This document shows positions 6,967-13,059 of a stretch of 13,679 nucleotides of DNA, piece by piece (within the stretch, counting starts at the first letter, position 1; each line of letters opens with the position of its first letter). This DNA is from Chloroflexota bacterium. Its GTDB lineage: Bacteria > Chloroflexota > Dehalococcoidia > Lucifugimonadales > JAPUKM01. The position numbers and the translations under genes are program-made. Below the pieces are notes generated by a model that was not told where the DNA came from, did not search any database, and saw nothing but the letters and a program-made list of their open reading frames with translations. The stretch is taken from positions 1 through 13,679 of the forward strand of contig JAPUKM010000227.1 of assembly GCA_027295645.1 (NCBI GenBank). The letters run 5' to 3'.

Positions 6967-8343
6967 CTAGAAATCCACGATGTCCATGGGGAATATCTCA
7001 CAAGGATCGTCCAGTTCCAGTATGTGGTTCAAGTTAAATCTGTACACCTCTCCGCGCTGGAGCACCTGGGGACTGTACGGATAGGCAATAGAGGTGATGT
7101 GGCCGGTCCACTGAGGAATGGAGACGTGGGTGGCGATTTGACTTGCACTGACAGCAATGGCGTTGGTCAAGCGCTCGTCCTGGGCGGTGATTTCGATAAT
7201 GACGCAGATCTCGTGAGCGAGCACCTCTTTTACCGGCTCCAATGCACCCATGACCCCGTCACGACCGTAGACCTTGAATGTAACCGTATAGTCCTCACCG
7301 TGAACCACCTCCCCCGAATAGATCTCTTCGACTCTGTTGACGATGGTCTGCTTGATCCGGTCTAGATAGTCGTCAAGCTGCTCCAGAATCACGGGGTCTC
7401 GGAAAGCACCTATGATGATGGACTGGTAGCCGACCCGCTCCGCTCCCTCCAACTTCACCGTGTACTGGTCCGCCTGGATGAACTTACTACCGCTGACCCT
7501 CACGGCCACCTCGTCCTGAGGCTCGTATCTGGCTTCCGACGTATCCAGGGTGCCGGGAGGTTCTATTAAAATATAGGGGTCGGGGTTCTCGTACAGGGTA
7601 TGGGCAGCTACGCTGACAGGAGTACATCTCAGCGTGGGATTGGGGGCCCGAACAACAAAATGATCGTCCCTGATGAAGGCGAACATACAGTCAGGGTGAG
7701 GACGCTGCTCCACCACGGCAGCTCCGCACTCAAGTATCTTGGCGGCGTGCCATATGGGCCCTGGAGAAAGACCCATCTTCAGCGGTACAGCAGCAAAAAT
7801 AGAGGTGTCGCTGGAACGGCCGGTTATGATCACCTCCGCTCCTGCGTCGAGAGCGTTGATGAACGGCTCCGGTCCCATCATCGCCACAATACGCTCACTC
7901 TTCTCGATTACCTGCTCATCGACGGGCGGAGCGGGCTTGAGTGGCTTGATCTTGCCACTCCGAAGCTGGGCCTTGAGGAACGCTTTGTCCTGCTCCGAGT
8001 GGATGAAGGCCGCCCTAAAGTGCAGACCCTCCTCTTCAGCGATTTCCGCAATTATCCGACGCATCCCTTCAAGATGCACATCTCCACCCGCGCCGCCTGC
8101 GGTGCCCACCAACACAGGTATCTTCTTGTACTGCCCCCCCTTGATCATGAGTCGCAGGTCCCGCTTCACCGCCTCTTTGGAAAAGAAGGTGGTGCCGGCT
8201 CCCAGGTGCTGCGGCCCGAGGTCCGTGGATCCTGCATCCGCACCGATGAAGTGCGGGTCCCATTCCAATCCCTTGGCCAGGGAACTCTCGGCAAATCCCG
8301 AGCCTAGAATTCCCGTTGCTGCAAGGGCTCTAGCCTCAGCCAT
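6967..8343 (-). CDS. AtuA-family protein (DUF1446)
   Basis: A 458-residue cytosolic protein of the acyclic terpene utilisation AtuA/DUF1446 family. I chose the ATG at 8343, because AAAGGAG lies six bases upstream. The longer frame start at 8403 falls inside the promoter. Early features are TGILGSGFAESSL (about 10-22) and HFIGADAGSTDLGPQHLG (about 31-48), a glycine-rich opening typical of the longer AtuA homologs that pair with DUF4387. Central segments include PVLVGTAGGAGGDVHLEGM and EVIITGRSSDTSIFAAVPL. In Pseudomonas, AtuA is needed for citronellol/geraniol catabolism, but its reaction is unsettled. Homologs in other phyla may act on other branched acids. It is first in a two-gene unit with DUF4387 and driven by the promoter at 8394-8423. 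Confidence 0.88.
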   Translation of the reverse strand: MAEARALAATGILGSGFAESSLAKGLEWDPHFIGADAGSTDLGPQHLGAGTTFFSKEAVKRDLRLMIKGGQYKKIPVLVGTAGGAGGDVHLEGMRRIIAEIAEEEGLHFRAAFIHSEQDKAFLKAQLRSGKIKPLKPAPPVDEQVIEKSERIVAMMGPEPFINALDAGAEVIITGRSSDTSIFAAVPLKMGLSPGPIWHAAKILECGAAVVEQRPHPDCMFAFIRDDHFVVRAPNPTLRCTPVSVAAHTLYENPDPYILIEPPGTLDTSEARYEPQDEVAVRVSGSKFIQADQYTVKLEGAERVGYQSIIIGAFRDPVILEQLDDYLDRIKQTIVNRVEEIYSGEVVHGEDYTVTFKVYGRDGVMGALEPVKEVLAHEICVIIEITAQDERLTNAIAVSASQIATHVSIPQWTGHITSIAYPYSPQVLQRGEVYRFNLNHILELDDPCEIFPMDIVDF

Positions 8344-8375
8344 AGTGGCTCCTTTGACATGTTGAGAACTATTTG

Positions 8376-8447
8376 GATGGTACTCTTGTGTAGACAATAG
8401 CAAGAACCAGGCCTATTTTTCAACCGCACCCAGAATTTGCTATGTGG
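8376..8447. repeat. Promoter-bearing repeat, copy 1
   Basis: Bases 8376-8447 align without gaps to 12658-12729. There are 11 differences over 72 bases, ten of them transitions. The central 23 bases are identical and lie between and within the promoter hexamers. Weaker similarity may continue some 20 bases further right with a small gap. Copy 1 lies directly upstream of the AtuA gene. Confidence 0.85.
8394..8423 (-). promoter_or_regulatory. Extended -10 promoter of the AtuA-DUF4387 operon
   Basis: On the minus strand TTGAAA (8423-8418), an 18-base spacer and TATTGT (8399-8394) preceded by TGC (extended -10) form a good sigma-70 promoter. Predicted start near 8387 gives a leader of about 44 bases to the ATG at 8343. 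The same hexamers and spacer length are preserved in the second copy at 12676-12705 despite surrounding changes, which supports function. Confidence 0.6.
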
Positions 8448-8561
8448 TACGTTGACCAGGCTCGCCATCACGCATCGATTGAGAGATAATGAGCATCGAA
8501 ACGTTGGAAGTCATTGTGCACGGCCACCCCACTATGTGACGTAACGGAGGAGTATAAGGAA

Positions 8562-9224
8562 ATGGCGCTACGAATAAATGACAAGGCACCCGATTTCACT
8601 GCGGCCACCAGTGTCGGCACTGTCAAATTCCATGAATGGATGGGAGACGGGTGGGCAATGTTGTTTTCTCATCCAAAGGACTTCACTCCGGTCTGTGCCA
8701 CGGAGCTAGGCCACGTAGCACAACTAAGCAGCGAATTCGCGAAGAGGGGCTGCAAGGTTATCGGATTGAGTGTTGATCGTGTTGAGGATCATTTGAAATG
8801 GGCGAGCGATATTGAGGACCTCGCCGGAACCAAACTCAATTTCCCCCTCATAGCAGACGAGGACCTCAGTATAGCCAAGCTCTATGATATGTTGCCCGCC
8901 GAAGATGGCGTTAGTTCCGTAGGGAGAACCGCGGCTGATAATCAGACGGTACGAGTGGTTTTCCTTATCGCCCCTGACAAAACGATCAAGATGAGCCTGG
9001 CGTACCCAATGAGCACAGGTCGCAATTTTAATGAACTACTCCGCGTTCTTGATTCGTGCCAGCTGACAGCAAAGTACAAAGTCGGCACTCCTGCGAACTG
9101 GAACCAGGGTGAAGACGTCATCATTCTCCCTTCGGTGGACAATGATGCGGCCAAGGAACTTTTCCCGGGGGGATGGGATACGGTCAAGCCTTATCTCAGG
9201 AAGGTCAAAGACCCCAGTAAATAA
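8562..9224 (+). CDS. Peroxiredoxin, Prx6/1-Cys type
   Basis: A 220-residue thiol peroxidase of the AhpC/TSA superfamily, reducing hydrogen peroxide and organic hydroperoxides in the cytosol. The peroxidatic Cys45 lies in SHPKDFTPVCATELG (36-50), with supporting Thr42 and Pro43. The conserved Arg lies in TVRVVFLIAPDK (131). The YPMSTGRNFNELLRVLDSCQLT stretch (148-169) and the long C-terminal domain ending in GGWDTVKPYLR are marks of the Prx6 subgroup. Cys166 in LDSCQLT is an extra cysteine that might act as a resolving partner. I chose the ATG at 8562 (GGAGGAG about nine bases upstream); an earlier in-frame ATG at 8514 adds 16 residues unlike the family. It is divergent from the AtuA gene and convergent with the MFS gene, so it is probably monocistronic. 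Confidence 0.95.
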   Translation: MALRINDKAPDFTAATSVGTVKFHEWMGDGWAMLFSHPKDFTPVCATELGHVAQLSSEFAKRGCKVIGLSVDRVEDHLKWASDIEDLAGTKLNFPLIADEDLSIAKLYDMLPAEDGVSSVGRTAADNQTVRVVFLIAPDKTIKMSLAYPMSTGRNFNELLRVLDSCQLTAKYKVGTPANWNQGEDVIILPSVDNDAAKELFPGGWDTVKPYLRKVKDPSK

Positions 9225-9264
9225 CTGCGGAGCAGGTCAGTTGATGCCAACCCACGGCGGTCAA

Positions 9265-9308
9265 AGGGTAATTGTTCGAGCGGTTCTACTCCGCCCGACA
9301 ATTACCCT
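9265..9308. terminator. Shared hairpin terminator between peroxiredoxin and MFS genes
   Basis: AGGGTAATTGT (9265-9275) pairs perfectly with ACAATTACCCT (9298-9308). A second helix of GCGG with CCGC continues inside, with a mismatch and a bulge, closing a short loop. The right arm contains the TAA stop of the MFS gene. T tracts are short on both sides. Its place between convergent genes supports two-way termination. Confidence 0.7.
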
Positions 9309-10627
9309 GCCGAGGAGTCTGTCTCTCCATACTGACCGGGGCTTCGTTCTTGCAACCGGACCAGTGCGGGGAATGGTGCGAGCGCCAGGGCTCCTCCCAG
9401 TATCCCAATGGCCATGAGTCCGGACATGTCCACTACGAAACCGCCCATAAGAGGCATTACAATGGAGAAGACCCCGGCGAACGTGTCGCTGGCACCAATT
9501 GCGCGGCCCCGCTCTTCAGGCGACGTGGTATCGGCCAGAAGGACCGTGGAAGATACGTTCACTGCGGACCAACCGATGCCCACCAGGAATAGTCCCAGGG
9601 TGATGACCAGGTAAGAGGCTGTTGTAGGTACGAGGATGGCGCCAGCCGCTTCAACCGCTAGGCCGACTCCCAACAGCGGCTTCCGACCCACCCGATCCAC
9701 CAACCTTCCCAAGGGGATGGAAAAGCCGAACATGCCCAGGACGTGGAAGGCTACGGTGAGGGAGATGGACGGCACGGAGTGTCCGCTCTCCGACATCACC
9801 AACGGCGTCATCACCATCATCAAAGACATGGTCCCCTGCGCGGTGGCATAGCAGACAAAGGCTACCTGTTTTGGGCGGTGGCGAAGAAATGTCGAGAGGC
9901 CTGCCGCCGATGTGGCGTCCCCGGTCTTTGCCGATAGTTGATAGGACGGCCAATAGTGCTTCAGATTGGCGGCGATCGATTTCGGATCGGGTCGAACCAG
10001 TAGGGCAAATATCATGGCCGGGGCAAGGACCACCTGCAGCAGGTACCACGACATTCCAATAGCATCCGCTCCCGTTAGACGTGCCAGCAGTTCGCCCCCC
10101 CCGACTACCATGGGCGCCACCAAAGCCCCGACGATGCTTCCGGTAAGGACATAGCCCAACCCCTCCGCGCGGCGCGCCGGCGGGTACATGTCCACGGCCG
10201 CCACGCGAAGTTGCCTGCCCGCCCCCACGCCAAGTCCCAGGATGGCCATCCCCACAAGGAAGACCAGGAAGGAGGACAAGGCTATTGAAGCCCCAAGCAA
10301 AATACCGCCCACCAACGATACGAGAAGGGAGATGACCATCCCGGGTCGCCTGCCGTAGGCGTCAGTAAATTTACCTGTGGGATAGGCTGCAGCGAACCGG
10401 CCGGCGCCAAGGATGCTCCCCCCGATGCCTGCTAGGCTTGCGGAGCCGTGGAGTCGCACCACCATGAGCGCTCCCAGGGTGATAGCCAGCTGGCCCCCGG
10501 AGCCCTGGAGCGCTTGGACCAAGGCGATGTAAACGGTGTTTCGGCGGATGAGGGGAGGAATGCCAGATTGGCTGCCCGCCTGAACTGTGCCGGCCCTCCC
10601 ATTGATCCGCCAAATCGACAGCTTCAA
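9302..10627 (-). CDS. Major facilitator superfamily transporter
   Basis: An inner-membrane transporter of about 441 residues with the hydrophobic pattern of 12 membrane helices. The cytoplasmic loop motif A appears in both halves: GKFTDAYGRRPGM (85-97) between helices 2 and 3, and GRLVDRVGRKPLL (307-319) between helices 8 and 9. Helix 5 has GSIVGALVAPMVVGG like the drug/metabolite antiporter motif C region. A polar loop of about 35 residues (212-250) separates the halves. The start is uncertain: the frame opens with TTG at 10627, has no ATG before the first helix and only a weak ribosome binding site, so a nearby alternative codon is possible. Substrate unknown; export of a catabolic intermediate or toxic compound, or uptake of the substrate, are both possible. 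Confidence 0.9.
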   Translation of the reverse strand: MKLSIWRINGRAGTVQAGSQSGIPPLIRRNTVYIALVQALQGSGGQLAITLGALMVVRLHGSASLAGIGGSILGAGRFAAAYPTGKFTDAYGRRPGMVISLLVSLVGGILLGASIALSSFLVFLVGMAILGLGVGAGRQLRVAAVDMYPPARRAEGLGYVLTGSIVGALVAPMVVGGGELLARLTGADAIGMSWYLLQVVLAPAMIFALLVRPDPKSIAANLKHYWPSYQLSAKTGDATSAAGLSTFLRHRPKQVAFVCYATAQGTMSLMMVMTPLVMSESGHSVPSISLTVAFHVLGMFGFSIPLGRLVDRVGRKPLLGVGLAVEAAGAILVPTTASYLVITLGLFLVGIGWSAVNVSSTVLLADTTSPEERGRAIGASDTFAGVFSIVMPLMGGFVVDMSGLMAIGILGGALALAPFPALVRLQERSPGQYGETDSSAG

Positions 10628-10641
10628 AATTTCACTCGGCC

Positions 10642-10827
10642 TTAGAAGTTTGCAGCCGCGTCCACAGCGTCTACGATATATCTCACCGTTTTCATGCGAC
10701 CGTGCCTTTCCAAGCCGCGTATGTTACGGACATCCTGTTGATACGGGGAGAATCTACGGATACGCATTGACAGGTCTTCTGCTATCAAGCCCAATCTAAC
10801 ACCGGTCATGGTGCCCTGCAAGAGCAT
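10642..10827 (-). CDS. Small hypothetical ORF upstream of the MFS gene
   Basis: A possible 61-residue product with LIAEDLSMRIRRFSPYQQD, then RGLERHGRMKTVRYIVDAVD near the end. It stops 14 bases before the MFS start on the same strand, and GAGGG lies a few bases before its first ATG. I do not recognise it. It might be a short gene translated ahead of the transporter, the remnant of a longer gene, or chance coding in a 371-base gap. Confidence 0.25.
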   Translation of the reverse strand: MLLQGTMTGVRLGLIAEDLSMRIRRFSPYQQDVRNIRGLERHGRMKTVRYIVDAVDAAANF

Positions 10828-10852
10828 CCGACCCTCAGCCGTGTGATCAATT

Positions 10853-10891
10853 GCGAAAAGGTTCTACTAGAACTGTACTAGGCTGTTTCGC
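10853..10891. promoter_or_regulatory. Cluster of inverted and direct repeats upstream of the second hydrolase
   Basis: Three overlapping signals occur here. GCGAAA (10853-10858) is inverted as TTTCGC (10886-10891). GTTCTACTAGAAC (10861-10873) is a 6-1-6 palindrome. TACTAGAACTG and TACTAGGCTG stand in tandem (10865-10885), one helical turn apart. They lie about 40 bases before the predicted -35, a usual place for an activator or repressor. The rest of the gap from 10828 to 10998 shows only the promoter below. Confidence 0.35.
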
Positions 10892-10931
10892 GATGACGGG
10901 CGTGGTCAGCAGCCTATAGGGATTCCATTAT

Positions 10932-10961
10932 TTGACAAGCCGGGCTGGTTAAGCAGATCAT
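10932..10961 (+). promoter_or_regulatory. Candidate promoter of the second alpha/beta hydrolase
   Basis: A consensus TTGACA (10932-10937) is followed after 18 bases by GATCAT (10956-10961). Start near 10968 leaves a leader of about 31 bases before the ATG at 10999. The layout resembles the promoter of the paralog at 5043-5071, which has TTGACA and GATGAT. Confidence 0.45.
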
Positions 10962-10998
10962 GCACAGCAGGCGATGGCGGACACCAAAGGAGGGTCAC

Positions 10999-11814
10999 AT
11001 GACTACTGGAACCCCCGCTCTGTCAGGTACCGAGCACTACATCTATCGAAGACATGGCAAAGTGTATGTGCATAGGGTTGGCGGTGGGGACCCGATCGTA
11101 CTCCTCCATGCTGTCGGCGGGCACGCAAAGGGCTGGGTTGAGATAACCAGGCACCTAGAGCAGCATTTCGCCTGCTATGCACTGGACATGCCCGGCCATG
11201 ACCACTCGGACATACCACCTATCAAATACTCTATGGATGACTATGCCGACGCTGTTGCGGATGTAATGGACGCCATTGGCTTAGAGCATGCCAATGTGAT
11301 TGGCGGCCACACTGGGGCTATGGTCGCGCTCATTCTTGGAGCAAGGTATCCGAAGTTGGTCGGGAAGCTGGTGCTGGATGGGCTGCCCTACTGGAATAAA
11401 GAGCAAGGCCAGATCATCTGGGAGCGGTGGTTCTCGCCTATGTACACCGACACGATTTCGTATCATGTACCTGTTATTCCTTTGGACACTTGGGAAGAGG
11501 CCAAGTCAAAGAATCCTGGCCTGAAGCGGGAGGAGTGGGAATCCAGGCATACCATGAGCCAAAAGAGTCGCCTGTGGTGGCGTCTGAGCCAAGAGGCCAA
11601 CTCAGACTGTGACATAGCAAGCTTTGGCCCAAAGGTCAAGGCGCCTACCCTTCTACTGTTCGGCGATGGCGATACGCTGCGCCGCACAGAGAATAAGGCG
11701 AATCAGGAGATCGCAGGGTCCGTCCTCAAGGTGATCCCGGATTGTCCAGGACAGGTTGCCAGAGACAAGCCTGAGATCCTGGCCAAGGAGGCCCTGGACT
11801 TTTTCAATCGATAG
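10999..11814 (+). CDS. Alpha/beta hydrolase fold protein with His at the nucleophile position
   Basis: A 271-residue alpha/beta hydrolase, paralog of the gene at 4192-5001; the two share HYIYRR-GKVYV, GPKV-PTLL, TSYHVPV/ISYHVPV and many other blocks. I start it at the ATG at 10999, five bases after AGGAGG; an earlier in-frame ATG at 10960 overlaps the predicted -10. Strand and turn IVLLHAVGGHAKGW (33-46) is normal. The nucleophile elbow reads VIGGHTGAM, so His104 replaces Ser. The Asp is present in FGDGDTLRRTE (Asp225). The C-terminal segment VIPDCPGQVARDKPE has no His where the paralog has His252. Two of three classical triad residues are therefore missing. I recall other alpha/beta hydrolases with an HTG elbow, so this may be a real variant family. 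Reaction unknown. Confidence 0.9.
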   Translation: MTTGTPALSGTEHYIYRRHGKVYVHRVGGGDPIVLLHAVGGHAKGWVEITRHLEQHFACYALDMPGHDHSDIPPIKYSMDDYADAVADVMDAIGLEHANVIGGHTGAMVALILGARYPKLVGKLVLDGLPYWNKEQGQIIWERWFSPMYTDTISYHVPVIPLDTWEEAKSKNPGLKREEWESRHTMSQKSRLWWRLSQEANSDCDIASFGPKVKAPTLLLFGDGDTLRRTENKANQEIAGSVLKVIPDCPGQVARDKPEILAKEALDFFNR

Positions 11815-11820
11815 CAGTCC

Positions 11821-11845
11821 CGCCGCTTACGCGCACGGCGCGGCG
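11821..11845. terminator. Weak GC-rich hairpin after the second hydrolase
   Basis: CGCCGC (11821-11826) pairs with GCGGCG (11840-11845) across a 13-base loop, just after the hydrolase stop and 31 bases before the convergent OsmC stop. There is no T tract, so termination here is only a possibility. Confidence 0.3.
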
Positions 11846-11876
11846 CACTAGAACGACGGAGGTGGGTCTAACCGAT

Positions 11877-12344
11877 CTACTCCTCTTTGATGTCTGCCGT
11901 CCAAGTGACCTTGATGGCATCCTTCACGCTCTGGTGGGCAGGACACCCCTGGGGATGCACCTCCAGTGCACGGTCAGCCTCTTTCCGAGTACCGGTTGGG
12001 ATTGTTAGGTCATAGTGAACCGCAATTTCAGTTATGCGGATAGCTCGGCCCTCTCCCTCAATGCGACCCTCTACTGTGGCTTTGTACTTGTCAACGTCGA
12101 TGGTTATGTGGCGCGCTGCCAGCGCGCCTCGCAATGTGCCGTACATTCAGCCGCCGACTGCTGCGACGATGTGGTCCAACGTCGATGCAAGGATAGGAGC
12201 ATCGGCAGGCGCGCCGTAGTGCTCTTTAAGGGCTCCCTGAACACCGTATACAACTGGAATTTGGATGTCTCCCAGATAAGCATGGCGCAATCGGTTCTTC
12301 ATCTCCAGTCGGGTCTGTGAGTTGTAGACGAACGTGTCGGCCAT
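11877..12344 (-). CDS. OsmC/Ohr-family selenoprotein (in-frame TGA read as selenocysteine)
   Basis: One frame from ATG 12344 to TAG 11877, interrupted only by TGA at 12149-12147. Residues 1-65 end STLDHIVAAVGG, then the TGA, then MYGTLRGALAARHITID. In OsmC/Ohr thiol peroxidases exactly this spot (GGC-x-x-T at the start of the central helix) holds the peroxidatic Cys. The second conserved Cys is present as Cys134 in HPQGCPAHQSV. Read through, the protein has 155 residues, about normal for the family, with Sec66/Cys134 as the redox pair. A bacterial-SECIS-like hairpin follows the TGA. The start is well supported by GGAGGGG five to seven bases upstream. Role: reduction of organic hydroperoxides in the cytosol. 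A nonsense mutation is the alternative, but the position and hairpin argue against it. Ordinary gene calling would split this into 65- and 89-residue pieces. Confidence 0.88.
12110..12128 (-). promoter_or_regulatory. Bacterial SECIS-like hairpin for selenocysteine insertion
   Basis: In the OsmC mRNA, 18 bases after the UGA, GGCGCGCU pairs perfectly with AGCGCGCC across a GGC loop. The loop begins 26 bases after the UGA. As I remember the bacterial SECIS model, the loop lies about 16-37 bases downstream, has at least 3 bases and carries a G in its first two positions. All of these are met. SelB would bind it and deliver Sec-tRNA. The selA/B/C/D genes are not in this window. Confidence 0.75.
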
Positions 12345-12373
12345 TAAATCCCCTCCATCGTTTGGTGGACCTC

Positions 12374-12379
12374 ATTGTA
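12374..12379 (-). promoter_or_regulatory. Possible proximal -10 element for the OsmC gene
   Basis: TACAAT on the minus strand (five of six to consensus) lies 30 bases before the OsmC ATG, but no good -35 is found 16-18 bases upstream. The alternative start is the repeat-borne promoter at 12676-12705, which would give a leader of about 325 bases. Confidence 0.25.
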
Positions 12380-12471
12380 GCGCACAAATCGGTCCGAGAC
12401 CTCGCCTGGCCACTAATGGAACACGGGTACCAGGTCACACACATTTTCGATCCACTCCCAGCTCGGAGCCG

Positions 12472-12657
12472 CTACCGCCAACATTTGGGCGTACAGGGGT
12501 TGACAACGATGTTGAGGAAGGAACCGATGACACGGGAGATCACAGTTGGCAACGACGTTTGCCGAAGCCATGCGGCATGGAACTTCAGGGTGATGTCGGC
12601 AAAGCGGATAACCAAGATCGTGAGACCGAACAGAATGGCTGCTTCCAGATACGAATT
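12472..12657 (-). other. Gene-poor stretch with a membrane-like open frame fragment
   Basis: Bases 12345-12657 hold no recognised gene. On the minus strand an open frame gives TINSYLEAAILFGLTILVIR, then LKFHAAWLRQ, and VISRVIGSFLNIVVN, which look like one or two membrane helices. The only in-frame ATG (12711) lies inside the promoter repeat and there is no ribosome binding site. It could be the remnant of a lost membrane-protein gene, a leader of the OsmC message, or chance. I do not recognise a family. Confidence 0.25.
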
Positions 12658-12729
12658 GATGGTACCCCTGCGTGGACAATAGCAAGAACCAGGCCTACTT
12701 TTCAACTGCATCTAGAATTGGCCATGTAG
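12658..12729. repeat. Promoter-bearing repeat, copy 2
   Basis: This is the partner of 8376-8447, about 85% identical over 72 bases with no gaps. It is 314 bases upstream of the OsmC start and in the same orientation relative to that gene as copy 1 is to AtuA. Confidence 0.85.
12676..12705 (-). promoter_or_regulatory. Repeat-borne promoter pointing toward the OsmC gene
   Basis: TTGAAA (12705-12700), 18-base spacer, TGC and TATTGT (12681-12676) on the minus strand are identical in hexamers and spacing to the AtuA promoter. A transcript would start near 12669 and run through the gene-poor stretch into OsmC. Confidence 0.5.
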
Positions 12730-12806
12730 ATCAGGTTGCCCATATATTCATGGAATACCGACATATAGATATAACCAACCTCCAGATCATACGAGGTCAT
12801 ATCACC

Positions 12807-12887
12807 CATGCATCCATCCATGCATCCATTAGTCCATATGTTAATTAGTGCATCCATCCGTCCATCCATGCATGCATGGATGGGATG
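12807..12887. repeat. CATC-type tetranucleotide repeats with a 22-bp palindrome
   Basis: Interrupted runs of CATC/TCCA units occur at 12807-12829 and 12850-12870. They end in a perfect 22-bp palindrome at 12862-12883, centred on TGCATGCA. The whole stretch 12730-12950 is AT-rich compared with its surroundings and has no credible ORF. Confidence 0.8.
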
Positions 12888-12946
12888 CCCATGGGAATAT
12901 GTATATGATATGACTCATAATAAATCACATGATAATTAGCTATATT

Positions 12947-12972
12947 AAATGCGCGCGAGAAATGCGCGCGCG
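12947..12972. repeat. Tandem 13-mer with alternating GC tract
   Basis: Two adjacent 13-base units, AAATGCGCGCGAG and AAATGCGCGCGCG, differ at one base. They mark a sharp switch from AT-rich spacer to GC-rich sequence about 90 bases before the MBL gene. The remaining bases to 13059 show nothing else I can name. Confidence 0.75.
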
Positions 12973-13059
12973 ATGGGAGCGATGCCACGGCGAGGTGAGG
13001 CGCCGCGCAAGCGCAGAATCCCACTGGGCAAATCACCTAAGATTAGTGGAGCGAGCACT

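Noticed and set aside
7600..8365. Long plus-strand frames opposite the AtuA gene
   Set aside because: They overlap a clearly recognised family gene on the other strand and have no domain or ribosome binding site.
8514..8561. Longer start for the peroxiredoxin at 8514
   Set aside because: The 16 extra residues are unlike the family N-terminus, while the ATG at 8562 has a good upstream GGAGGAG.
10628..10998. tRNA or other structured RNA in the MFS-hydrolase gap
   Set aside because: I found no cloverleaf with acceptor and TPsiC arms; only short operator-like repeats are seen.
11877..12146. Separate 89-residue gene starting at the ATG right after the TGA
   Set aside because: There is no ribosome binding site before that ATG, and it would begin in the middle of the OsmC core helix.
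12147..12149. TGA in the OsmC gene as a plain pseudogene-making nonsense mutation
   Set aside because: It falls exactly at the catalytic Cys position, the rest of the frame is intact, and a SECIS-like hairpin follows; recoding is the simpler reading, though a read error cannot be excluded without reads.
8376..12729. The two 72-bp repeats as ends of a composite transposon
   Set aside because: They are direct, have no transposase between them, no target duplication is seen and the content between is ordinary genes.
12807..12887. CATC repeats as a CRISPR array
   Set aside because: The units are 4 bases long with no regular 25-40 base spacers and no cas genes nearby.
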